Assembly (NCBI GenBank): GCA_028869975.1
Contig: JAGWQR010000077.1
Span: 1-5,832, forward strand
DNA: 5,832 nt
Direction of reading: 5' to 3'
DNA from: Alphaproteobacteria bacterium
GTDB taxonomy: Bacteria; Pseudomonadota; Alphaproteobacteria; Sphingomonadales; Sphingomonadaceae
In this document: positions 1-5,831 of the stretch, in pieces
Layout of the letters: each line of letters starts with the position of its first letter
Numbering within the stretch: position 1 is the stretch's first letter
Position numbers and translations under genes: made by a program
The notes under the pieces: model-generated
Told to the model about the DNA's origin: nothing
What the model saw: the letters and a program-made list of their open reading frames with translations, nothing else
The model's database searches: none

Positions 1-1
1 C

Positions 2-451
2 GAACGCGCGCTGGCTCTGGGTGCGCGGGCGGCGCTCGATCCCGCGAATTGTGATCTACGCGCCGAACTGGTCAAGCTGCATGGCGAGGTGCCCTCCTAT
101 GGCCGGGTCGGCGTTGGCACCGACGCGTATATCGATGCGGCGGGCGCGCCCAATATCCTCACGCAAGTGATCATGATGGCGAAATTCCATGCGCGCATGG
201 TGATTACAGCCGCCTATATGAAACCGATCGAGGTGCCGATTGGGCGGATGCTGACCAGCGAAATGACCATCACCACGGCGGTCGGCTACCCCGATGAATT
301 CCCAGAAGTGATCGCCGCGATGCCACGTCTGGCGGACAAGATCGCGTCGCTCATCAGCCACCGAATGCCGTTTGACCAGATTCTTGAAGGCTTGAAGGTC
401 GCCGCCACGCCGCAATCGGCCAAGGTGATGATCGAGATGAGCGGCGCATGA
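2..451 (+). CDS. Zinc-type medium-chain alcohol dehydrogenase, C-terminal part (5' end outside window)
   Basis: The reading frame is open from base 2 and ends at the TGA at 449-451, giving 149 residues with no start inside the window. The first residues (ERALALGARAALDPA) match the stretch after the GxGxxG nucleotide-binding loop in medium-chain dehydrogenases, where a cofactor-binding strand leads into 'A..lGA...idp'. The segment DAYIDAAGAPNIL (about residues 43-55) and the later 'G.M....' strand fit the second half of the Rossmann domain and the return to the catalytic domain. Known relatives (threonine/2,3-butanediol/sorbitol dehydrogenase type) oxidise secondary alcohols with NAD(P) and are cytosolic. 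The zinc-ligand and glycine-loop regions lie upstream, so zinc content and cofactor cannot be judged. The stop overlaps the next start (ATGA, 448-451), implying translational coupling. Family level is fairly sure; substrate is unknown. Confidence 0.85.
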   Translation, partial: ERALALGARAALDPANCDLRAELVKLHGEVPSYGRVGVGTDAYIDAAGAPNILTQVIMMAKFHARMVITAAYMKPIEVPIGRMLTSEMTITTAVGYPDEFPEVIAAMPRLADKIASLISHRMPFDQILEGLKVAATPQSAKVMIEMSGA

Positions 452-1701
452 GCGAAGCGGCGAAACCCGCGCTTGCGTCGCTGGTACGTGCGGGCGATGT
501 GCAGAGTGAAGCCGTCGCGATCACGCCGTTCATCTTCATGGCGCGCGACATTTCCAACGCCTATCTGATCACGACCGATGACGGCGATGTGATGGTCAAT
601 ACCGGCTTTATGGATGCCGCCAACCAGGAGCGCAACGCCGCGCTGTTCGCCCCGCACCGGACGGGTGCGCTCAAACACATCATCCTCTCCCAAAGCCATG
701 CCGATCATTTTGGGGGTGTGCCCAAGTTCAAAGAGCCAGGCACGGTCGTCATCGGCGGGCCGGGTTATAATGAGGCCTGGGGCGATATGCAGCGGCTCCA
801 GCCTTTCTTTGGCCCGCGCTCGGCCAAGCTGTGGGGTAGCACGTTGCGGCGGGGTGCCGCGCCCGCACCGCCGCCGAACGTGGCGCCGGATCTGCTGGTT
901 GACCGCCATATGGTGATCGAACAAGGCGGACGCACATTCGAGCTGATCCATGCGCCAGAGGGCGAAACGGTCGATAATCTCATTGTCTGGATGCCCAAGG
1001 AGAAGGTTGCGTTCACCGGCAATCTGGTCGGGCCGGTGTGGCTGTCGATGCCTTTCTTCTGCACGGTGCGCGGCGACAAGCCCCGGCTGGTGTGGAACAC
1101 GCTGAAGTCGCTTGAAAAACTCAAGGCGCTGGGGGCCGAAATCATCATTACCGGGCATGGCGAGCCCATTACTGGTGCTGACCATATCCGTGCAGACATC
1201 GAGAAGATGATCGGCGCGATCAGCTATGTCCGCGACGCGACACTCGACGGGATGAACGCGGGCAAGACGGTGCATGAACTGATGCGCGAAGTGGCGCTGC
1301 CCGCGCATCTCAAAATCGGCGAGTTTCATGGCAATGTCCGCTGGGCGGTGCGCACGATCTGGGATGAATATGCCGGCTGGTTCCATTATGAAGACGGCAC
1401 CACCGCGCTATATGGGGTGCCGCGCTCGGCGGTGAACGCTGATCTGGTTGAACTGGCAGGCGGGGCGGACGCGCTTGCCTGCCGCGCACAGGCGCATGTC
1501 GATGGCGGGCGGCCATTGGAGGCGATCCATCTGACCGATATTGTGCTGGGGGCCTCCCCGGATCATGCTGCCGCGCTCATCGCCAAAAAGGCCGCGCTTG
1601 AAGCGCTGCTCACTGCCTCGGGCGGTACCAATCTGTCCGAAACGATGTGGCTCAAATCGGAAATCGCCGATGCCGAAAAGCGGCTCAACCCGGAAGGATA
1701 A
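448..1701 (+). CDS. MBL-fold hydrolase with alkylsulfatase-type dimerisation domain
   Basis: This 417-residue protein has an N-terminal metallo-beta-lactamase fold (about 25-245) and a C-terminal helical region (about 290-415). The latter resembles the alkylsulfatase dimerisation domain of SdsA1-type enzymes: GNVRWAVRTIWDEYAGWF at 295-312, then an 'ADLVELAGGADAL' helix and a TPR-like 'A..L.d.vl.a.Pdh..A' run. The metal motif is SQSHADHFGG (81-90), followed by GET (172-174), FTGN (189-192) and TGHGEP (235-240). His84, Asp86, His87, Glu173 and His237 are present, but the usual first His is Gln82 and the usual Asp of the 'GD' turn is Asn192. SdsA1-type enzymes are about 650 residues; this one lacks their C-terminal SCP2-like domain and has no visible signal peptide, so it is probably cytosolic. 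The start at 448 is chosen because residues 20-52 supply the first strands of the fold and it overlaps the preceding stop. It may hydrolyse a sulfate ester, thioester, lactone or another ester; the altered ligands make sulfatase activity uncertain. Confidence 0.85.
   Translation: MSEAAKPALASLVRAGDVQSEAVAITPFIFMARDISNAYLITTDDGDVMVNTGFMDAANQERNAALFAPHRTGALKHIILSQSHADHFGGVPKFKEPGTVVIGGPGYNEAWGDMQRLQPFFGPRSAKLWGSTLRRGAAPAPPPNVAPDLLVDRHMVIEQGGRTFELIHAPEGETVDNLIVWMPKEKVAFTGNLVGPVWLSMPFFCTVRGDKPRLVWNTLKSLEKLKALGAEIIITGHGEPITGADHIRADIEKMIGAISYVRDATLDGMNAGKTVHELMREVALPAHLKIGEFHGNVRWAVRTIWDEYAGWFHYEDGTTALYGVPRSAVNADLVELAGGADALACRAQAHVDGGRPLEAIHLTDIVLGASPDHAAALIAKKAALEALLTASGGTNLSETMWLKSEIADAEKRLNPEG
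1692..1698 (+). promoter_or_regulatory. Shine-Dalgarno site for the 1705 gene
   Basis: GGAAGGA lies 6 bases before the ATG at 1705 and inside the last codons of the upstream hydrolase. It is a strong purine-rich ribosome site and supports the 1705 start over the out-of-frame ATG at 1709. Confidence 0.75.
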
Positions 1702-1704
1702 ACC

Positions 1705-2241
1705 ATGAGTGACAACGCCGCCCTCCATGAAATGCTCGCGCATCATGCGATCCGCACCTGTCTGGCGCGGCTGGCGCGCGGCGAGGACCGGCGCGATGCG
1801 ACGCTTATCCAAAGCTGCTGGTGGCCCGACGCGAAGTTCGATTACGGCGTTTATAACGGCGACTTTCCTGCGTATCTGGCATGGGTTGTGCCCGGTGCCG
1901 AGGCGATCAAGGACACGCAGCATATAATCGGGCAAAGCGTCATCGAGCTTGATGGTGACACGGCGAAAGCCGAGACGCATGTCGTATCGTATCACCGGGT
2001 TGATATGGGCGCAGGGGATCGCGACACCTGCATCGGCGGGCGCTATCTTGATATGTTCGCCAAGCGCGACGGCACATGGCGGATCGCAGATCGGGTGATG
2101 CTGTATGACTGGTCGCAGGATTGGGGCGACGCGGCGGATTGGGCGCAGGGCGTGATGGGCTATCCCTTCACCGCCGGGCATTTCCCCGGCCGCGCACATG
2201 GCGATCATAGCGTTGAATTCTTCGGAAAGGGCTGCAAATGA
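1705..2241 (+). CDS. SnoaL-like / NTF2-fold protein, possible dehydratase or isomerase (first copy)
   Basis: This 178-residue protein fits the SnoaL-like (NTF2-fold) family that includes bile-acid 7alpha-dehydratase BaiE, scytalone dehydratase-like proteins and LinA. Recognisable parts are the N-terminal helix with ARGEDRRD (24-31), the WWPDAKFDYG segment (39-48), TQHIIGQSVIELDGDTAKAE (71-90), and GGRYLDMF followed by RDGTWRIADR (111-130). Asp28 and His73 sit where the acid-base Asp and His of LinA/BaiE-type enzymes are expected, so an active lyase or isomerase is plausible. Length is normal for the family and there is no signal peptide. It starts 3 bases after the hydrolase stop and its own stop overlaps the next start (ATGA), so it lies in the middle of the operon. 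The gene at 3124 is a related protein in the same operon. Many family members have no known reaction, so the substrate is not assigned. Confidence 0.85.
   Translation: MSDNAALHEMLAHHAIRTCLARLARGEDRRDATLIQSCWWPDAKFDYGVYNGDFPAYLAWVVPGAEAIKDTQHIIGQSVIELDGDTAKAETHVVSYHRVDMGAGDRDTCIGGRYLDMFAKRDGTWRIADRVMLYDWSQDWGDAADWAQGVMGYPFTAGHFPGRAHGDHSVEFFGKGCK
2224..2230 (+). promoter_or_regulatory. Shine-Dalgarno site for the 2238 gene
   Basis: GGAAAGG lies 7 bases upstream of ATG 2238, within the end of the preceding SnoaL-like gene. Together with the ATGA overlap it supports this start and translational coupling. Confidence 0.7.
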
Positions 2242-3134
2242 GCGCGCCGCTTGCAGGCAAAGTCGCGGTGGTCACCGGGGCGAGCCGGGGCATCGGCAAG
2301 GGCATCGCGCTGGTGCTCGCGGAGCAGGGCGCAACCGTTTACGTCACCGGCCGCACGGTCAAGGAAGGCGATTATTACCTGCCAGGCACGGTTGGCGGCA
2401 CGGCGACAGAGTGCGATGAACGCGGGCGCGCAAGCGGCGGGCGTGGCATCGCGGTCGCCTGTGATCATGGGGATGATGCGGCGGTGGCGGCGCTGTTCGA
2501 TCAGGTGAAAAGCAACTCGGGACGCCTCGACATTCTCGTCAATAATGCGTTCCAGCTTTCCGACGATCTGCTCGATGGCAAGCCTTTTTTCGAGAAACCC
2601 CTCTCGAATCTCGAGATGTGGGATGTCGGCGTACGCTCCAACTACACCGCCGCCTGGCATGGTGCGCAGATCATGGCCCCGCAAAAGTCAGGACTTATTG
2701 TTGCAATTTCGGGCTTTGTCGGGCGAACCTATACCTATGGCGTGGTGTTCGGCACGTCCAAATCAGCGGTCGGGCGGATGGCGCGCGATATGGCGATCGA
2801 GCTTGAGTCGTATAATATCGCGTCGCTCACGCTCTGGCAGGGGCTGACACTGACCGAGAAAGCGCAGGATAATCTCGCCAAAATGCGCGCGCAAATGTCT
2901 ACATCGATCACCAATATGACCGGCAGTTCGGTTGAACATCCCGGAAGGGTGATTGCGGCGCTTGCAACCGATCCAGACGTGATGCAGCGCTCGGGTGGCG
3001 AGTTCATCACCGCCGAACTGGCGCAGGAGTATGGGATTACCGACATCGACGGCCGAGTCATCCCGTCGGCGCGGGCCACGCGCGGTGCGCCGCTCTGGGG
3101 GCCGATTTCCGAGAATGATTATCATGGGAAGTGA
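2238..3134 (+). CDS. DHRS1-like short-chain dehydrogenase/reductase with Phe at the catalytic Tyr position
   Basis: This 298-residue protein begins with a classical SDR Rossmann fold: TGASRGIG at 13-20, VTGR (36-39, with Arg39 suggesting NADP preference), CD at 75-76 and NNA at 102-104. The overall pattern follows the DHRS1-like group: VGVR at 130-133, SGLIVAIS at 151-158, LATDP at 242-246, and the tail 'A..YGI.DIDGR' at 262-273. Ser158 is in place and Lys175 is present, but the residue 13 after the serine and 4 before the lysine, normally Tyr, is Phe171 (TTC, 2748-2750). The cofactor-side 'PG' motif after strand 6 reads QG (WQG, 200-202). The fold and reading frame are otherwise intact, so this is not a decayed gene. 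It may work by altered chemistry, use Tyr165 or Tyr167, or have a binding or structural role. It is flanked by two SnoaL-like genes, overlapping the first by 4 bases and the second by 11. Confidence 0.9.
   Translation: MSAPLAGKVAVVTGASRGIGKGIALVLAEQGATVYVTGRTVKEGDYYLPGTVGGTATECDERGRASGGRGIAVACDHGDDAAVAALFDQVKSNSGRLDILVNNAFQLSDDLLDGKPFFEKPLSNLEMWDVGVRSNYTAAWHGAQIMAPQKSGLIVAISGFVGRTYTYGVVFGTSKSAVGRMARDMAIELESYNIASLTLWQGLTLTEKAQDNLAKMRAQMSTSITNMTGSSVEHPGRVIAALATDPDVMQRSGGEFITAELAQEYGITDIDGRVIPSARATRGAPLWGPISENDYHGK
3111..3115 (+). promoter_or_regulatory. Weak Shine-Dalgarno-like site favouring start 3124
   Basis: GAGAA lies 8 bases before ATG 3124, inside the end of the SDR gene. The in-frame ATG at 3115 would overlap this element and is preceded only by a G-run at 3097-3101. 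The choice of 3124 is therefore preferred but not certain. Confidence 0.45.
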
Positions 3135-3690
3135 CGCCCGCCTCCAGACGCTGCACGACAAGGCGGACATCATGGACTGCCTCACCCGCTTCTGCCGGGG
3201 GATGGACCGGTTCGATCGTGACCTCTACCTCTCCGCTTTCTGGGATGATGCAACGGTGGCGGCGGGGCCGTATGTCGGGGATGCTTCCGGCTGCTGGGAT
3301 TGGGCCAGGCCGATGCACGAGGCCGGGCAGGTGCTTACCCATCATGCGCTGCTCAACAACACGCTCGATGTGGATGGCAATACAGCGCATTCGGAAACTT
3401 ATTATCAGTTTGCGGCGCGCAATCATCCCTGGGAAGAGGGCGGTGGCGAAACGGTGATGCTGGCTGGCGGGCGCTATATCGACCGGCTGGAGCGGCGGGA
3501 CGGCGCATGGCGGATCGTCTTGCGCACCAATATTATCGAATGGTCGTGCCTCCAGCCCGCCATGCCGCTGCCCTTTGGTGATGTGCCCGATATTGCCGCC
3601 AACGGGATCTCGGCACGCGACGAGAGCGACCCCAGCTATGCCCGCCCGCTCACCAACCAGCGCGCGCCCCACAACCCAAATCAAGGATAA
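3124..3690 (+). CDS. SnoaL-like / NTF2-fold protein, possible dehydratase or isomerase (second copy)
   Basis: From ATG 3124 this is a 188-residue SnoaL-like protein. It shows CRGMDRFDRD (24-33), FWDDATV (39-45), LTHHALLNNTLDVDGNTAHS (71-90), and GGRYIDRLERRDGAWRI (115-131). The C-terminal DPSYARPLTNQR (169-180) is a familiar ending of this family. Asp28 and His74 match the putative Asp-His pair of the gene at 1705, and the two proteins align along most of their length, but with clear divergence; they are paralogues rather than a recent copy. The frame stays open upstream to 2995, but that extension lies inside the SDR gene and adds no family-like sequence. ATG 3115 is an alternative that would add three residues. 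The start overlaps the SDR stop by 11 bases. A lyase/isomerase role is inferred from family; the substrate is unknown. Confidence 0.85.
   Translation: MGSDARLQTLHDKADIMDCLTRFCRGMDRFDRDLYLSAFWDDATVAAGPYVGDASGCWDWARPMHEAGQVLTHHALLNNTLDVDGNTAHSETYYQFAARNHPWEEGGGETVMLAGGRYIDRLERRDGAWRIVLRTNIIEWSCLQPAMPLPFGDVPDIAANGISARDESDPSYARPLTNQRAPHNPNQG
3683..3687 (+). promoter_or_regulatory. Shine-Dalgarno site deciding start 3695
   Basis: AAGGA lies 7 bases upstream of ATG 3695 and abuts the TAA (3688-3690) of the previous gene. It supports 3695 rather than the in-frame upstream ATG at 3575, which lies well inside the SnoaL-like gene. Confidence 0.75.
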
Positions 3691-3694
3691 GTCC

Positions 3695-4615
3695 ATGAGC
3701 GAATTGCGTTTTGACAATCGGGTTGCCGTCATCACCGGCGGCGGGCGGGGCCTGGGCCGCGCCTATGCCGAATTGCTGGGCAGCCGGGGTGCCAAAGTCG
3801 TGATCAATGACAATGGTTCGGCGATTGTCGGCACCGGCGGCGATGGCTCACCCGCCGATGAGGTCGTCGCGGCGATCAAGACGGGCGGCGGTGAAGCGGT
3901 CGCCAATACCGACAGCGTGGCAACATTTGCGGGCGGCGGCCATATCATCCAAGCCGCGCTCGATCATTTCGGGAGCATCGACATCCTCATCCATTCGGCA
4001 GGCAATGTCCGCTACGGCGCGCTGGATGAAGTGAGCGAGGAGGATTTCCGTGCGGTGATCGATGTGCACCTCATGGGCGCGTTCAATGTCGTGCGCCACG
4101 CCTTTCCGCACATGAAAGCGTCGGGCTATGGCCGCTGCGTGCTCACCGGGTCGATTGGCGGGATTTATGGCACGCACCGGGTTGCGAATTATGGCGCATC
4201 CAAGGCGGGAACCTTCGGCCTCAACAACGTCATCGCGATTGAGGGTGCGGAGCACAACATCAAATCGAACGTCATCCTTCCCGGTGCGGTCACGCGCATG
4301 TCCGAAGGCGTGGACATCTCGCAATTTCCGCCAATGGGGCCGGAGAAGGTTGCGCCGGTGGTGGGCTATCTCTGCCATGAGAGTTGCGCGATTTCGGGCG
4401 AAATGCTCGTGTCGATGGCGGGGCGCGTGGCGCGCGCGTTCATTTCGGAATCTGAAGGCGTTTATGAACCCGACTGGACCATCGAGATGGTTGCCAAGCG
4501 GCTCGATGCCATTCGCGATCCCGCAAGAAGCTGGTCCGCTGCGCCCGGCCAAGGCTATGCCGAGCAGTTCACTCGCAGCTTTGCGATGCTGCGCGCGGCG
4601 GGTGTGACGTGGTGA
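3695..4615 (+). CDS. SDR of the MFE-2/HSD17B4 (3-hydroxyacyl-CoA dehydrogenase) type
   Basis: This 306-residue SDR has TGGGRGLG at 14-21, VINDNG at 36-41 with Asp39 at the position favouring NAD, and Ser153, Tyr166 and Lys170 as an intact catalytic set (ANYGASK, 164-170). Several features point to the group containing the dehydrogenase domain of peroxisomal multifunctional enzyme 2: 'RGAKVVINDNG', the GTGGDGSPADEVV insertion (46-58), HLMGAF at 125-130, IEGAEHNIKSNVILPGA at 182-198, YLCHESC at 225-231, and an about 60-residue tail after the Rossmann core. MFE-2 relatives oxidise D-3-hydroxyacyl-CoA or 17beta-hydroxysteroids in the cytosol (bacteria) or peroxisome (eukaryotes). The usual NNAG reads HSAG (100-103). 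Start 3695 gives a normal N-terminus and has a good ribosome site. It lies 4 bases after the second SnoaL-like gene and is the last gene of the tight cluster. The substrate is inferred only at class level. Confidence 0.9.
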   Translation: MSELRFDNRVAVITGGGRGLGRAYAELLGSRGAKVVINDNGSAIVGTGGDGSPADEVVAAIKTGGGEAVANTDSVATFAGGGHIIQAALDHFGSIDILIHSAGNVRYGALDEVSEEDFRAVIDVHLMGAFNVVRHAFPHMKASGYGRCVLTGSIGGIYGTHRVANYGASKAGTFGLNNVIAIEGAEHNIKSNVILPGAVTRMSEGVDISQFPPMGPEKVAPVVGYLCHESCAISGEMLVSMAGRVARAFISESEGVYEPDWTIEMVAKRLDAIRDPARSWSAAPGQGYAEQFTRSFAMLRAAGVTW

Positions 4616-4658
4616 ACTCGTCATCGCCGCTGCGTTCAATCGCCGTGCCTCTGGCGCA

Positions 4659-4670
4659 CAAGCGCGCTTG
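4659..4670. promoter_or_regulatory. Perfect 12-base palindrome CAAGCGCGCTTG, possible operator
   Basis: CAAGCG is followed directly by its inverted complement CGCTTG, with no spacer, 18 bases before the sulfotransferase ATG. Such symmetry can be a binding site for a dimeric regulator. Without a loop it is a poor hairpin. No regulator gene is in the window, and a palindrome of this size in GC-rich DNA can arise by chance. Confidence 0.25.
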
Positions 4671-4674
4671 CCCT

Positions 4675-4679
4675 AAAGG
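4675..4679 (+). promoter_or_regulatory. Shine-Dalgarno site for the sulfotransferase
   Basis: AAAGG lies 9 bases before ATG 4689. It is within the loop of a short potential stem (GCCC 4670-4673 with GGGC 4682-4685). It supports the 4689 start. Confidence 0.5.
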
Positions 4680-4688
4680 TTGGGCGCT

Positions 4689-5831
4689 ATGATTTCCGTC
4701 GATCAACTGCTCGCCGATGCGCGCGCCCAAACTGGCCTTGACGATTTTGGTGATCCGACCATGTTCGACGGGCTAAACCGCCTCATCGATGCGCTCAACA
4801 CCGAGGCTAAGATCAGCGAGACCGGTGCACAGCGCTGGTCAGCAAGCATCACCGCAACGCTCGCCAACCGGTTAAAGGTTGAGGATTATCTCAAGGCCAA
4901 TCCGCATCTGCTCGATGCGCCGATTGAAAAGCCGTTGTTCGTCTTTGGCCTGCCGCGCACGGGGACGACACTGGCGATTAACCTGCTCACCGCCGATCCG
5001 GCGCGGCGTTTTTTCATGCGCTGGGAGGCGATGAATACCATACCGCCCGCCGGGCCCGGTGCACAGCGTACCGATCCGCGTTACCATGAAGAACAGGCAC
5101 GGCTCGACATGGCGCTGAAATATTTGCCGCACATCACGGCGATGCACCATGAAGATGCCGACTCATCGACCGAGTGCCAGTTCGCGATGGCCCCGGCCTT
5201 TTGCGCGCAGCTTTATGATTCGCAGGCTTATATCCCCAGCTACTCCGAATGGTTCCTGCATACCGATTATCGGCCCGCCTTCCGCTATCACAAGCGGCTG
5301 ATGCAGCTCCTCCAGCAACACAATAAGGGCCGCTGGACGTTCAAGAACCCCTGGCATCCGCTCTATCTCGATGCGCTGCATGAAACATACCCGGATGCGC
5401 AGCTGGTGATGACGCATCGTGATCCGGCGGAAGTGGTCGCGTCGGCCTGCTCGCTCATCTTTGCGGTGCGCCAGATGTTCGGTGACAATGTTGATCCGGT
5501 CGCGTGCTCCGACTTGCTCGTCCATACATTTGATTTAATGATCGCGCGGGTGGACGCATTTGAGGCGAAACAAGGTGCGAGATCGATCCACCATATCCTA
5601 TACACTGATCTTGTGACCGATCCCGTAGGCGAGATGCGCAAAGTTTACGCAAAGTTTGGCGAACCCTTCAGGGCGGATGCGGAATCAGCCATGCAGGCGC
5701 TGATGGCCGCCAAGCCGCAGAATAAATTCGGCAAGCATGAATATAAACTGGAGGATTATGGCCTGACCCGCAATCAGGTGCACGACCATTTTGCGGACTA
5801 TATAGACCGCTACGGCATTGTCTGCAAGGGA
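4689..5831 (+). CDS. Sulfotransferase family protein (3' end outside window)
   Basis: The frame is open from ATG 4689 to the window edge, giving 381 residues with no stop. A family length near 380-400 suggests only a short tail is missing. The protein has the PAPS-binding P-loop FGLPRTGTT (86-94), the 'LK.P.H'-like segment TFKNPWH (217-223) with Lys219 and His223, and the 3'-phosphate motif THRDPAEVVAS (242-252) with Arg244 and Ser252. These are hallmarks of the Sulfotransfer_3-type family, which moves the sulfuryl group from PAPS to a hydroxyl or similar acceptor. The N-terminal helical region (1-80) carries no signal peptide or membrane segment, so it is cytosolic. The acceptor is unknown. 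Because it follows SDR and SnoaL-like genes, a hydroxylated small molecule is a reasonable guess. It is separated from the operon by 73 bases and may be independently regulated. Confidence 0.9.
   Translation, partial: MISVDQLLADARAQTGLDDFGDPTMFDGLNRLIDALNTEAKISETGAQRWSASITATLANRLKVEDYLKANPHLLDAPIEKPLFVFGLPRTGTTLAINLLTADPARRFFMRWEAMNTIPPAGPGAQRTDPRYHEEQARLDMALKYLPHITAMHHEDADSSTECQFAMAPAFCAQLYDSQAYIPSYSEWFLHTDYRPAFRYHKRLMQLLQQHNKGRWTFKNPWHPLYLDALHETYPDAQLVMTHRDPAEVVASACSLIFAVRQMFGDNVDPVACSDLLVHTFDLMIARVDAFEAKQGARSIHHILYTDLVTDPVGEMRKVYAKFGEPFRADAESAMQALMAAKPQNKFGKHEYKLEDYGLTRNQVHDHFADYIDRYGIVCKG

Larger units (their letters stand above)
4616..4688 (+). other. 73-base intergenic gap between the operon and the sulfotransferase
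   Basis: This is the only real intergenic space in the window. It holds a perfect 12-base palindrome (4659-4670) and a ribosome site (4675-4679). I see no convincing terminator (no long stem followed by a T run) and no clear -35/-10 pair, so it cannot be decided by eye whether the sulfotransferase is co-transcribed. Confidence 0.6.

Noticed and set aside
286..1386. Long open frame on the minus strand (366 codons) opposite the MBL hydrolase
   Set aside because: Its translation is rich in Arg, His and Pro, shows no recognisable domain, and is explained as a shadow of the GC-rich coding strand, which carries a well-supported gene.
1408..2208. Minus-strand open frame (266 codons) spanning the hydrolase end and the first SnoaL-like gene
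   Set aside because: It crosses the junction of two real genes on the other strand and has no family-like motif.
2995..3123. N-terminal extension of the second SnoaL-like gene to ATG 2995
   Set aside because: The extra 43 residues lie in another frame of the SDR gene, are Arg/Ser/Pro-rich, and are not part of the SnoaL-like fold.
3575..3694. N-terminal extension of the MFE-2-like SDR to ATG 3575
   Set aside because: The extension overlaps the SnoaL-like coding region and precedes the natural SDR N-terminus; a good ribosome site sits before ATG 3695.
3848..4639. Minus-strand open frame (263 codons) opposite the MFE-2-like SDR
   Set aside because: Composition is typical of an antisense shadow, with no motif, and the SDR on the plus strand has an intact catalytic set.
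4616..4688. Rho-independent terminator or strong promoter in the intergenic gap
   Set aside because: No stem-loop followed by a T run is visible, and no -35/-10 pair with acceptable spacing was found.
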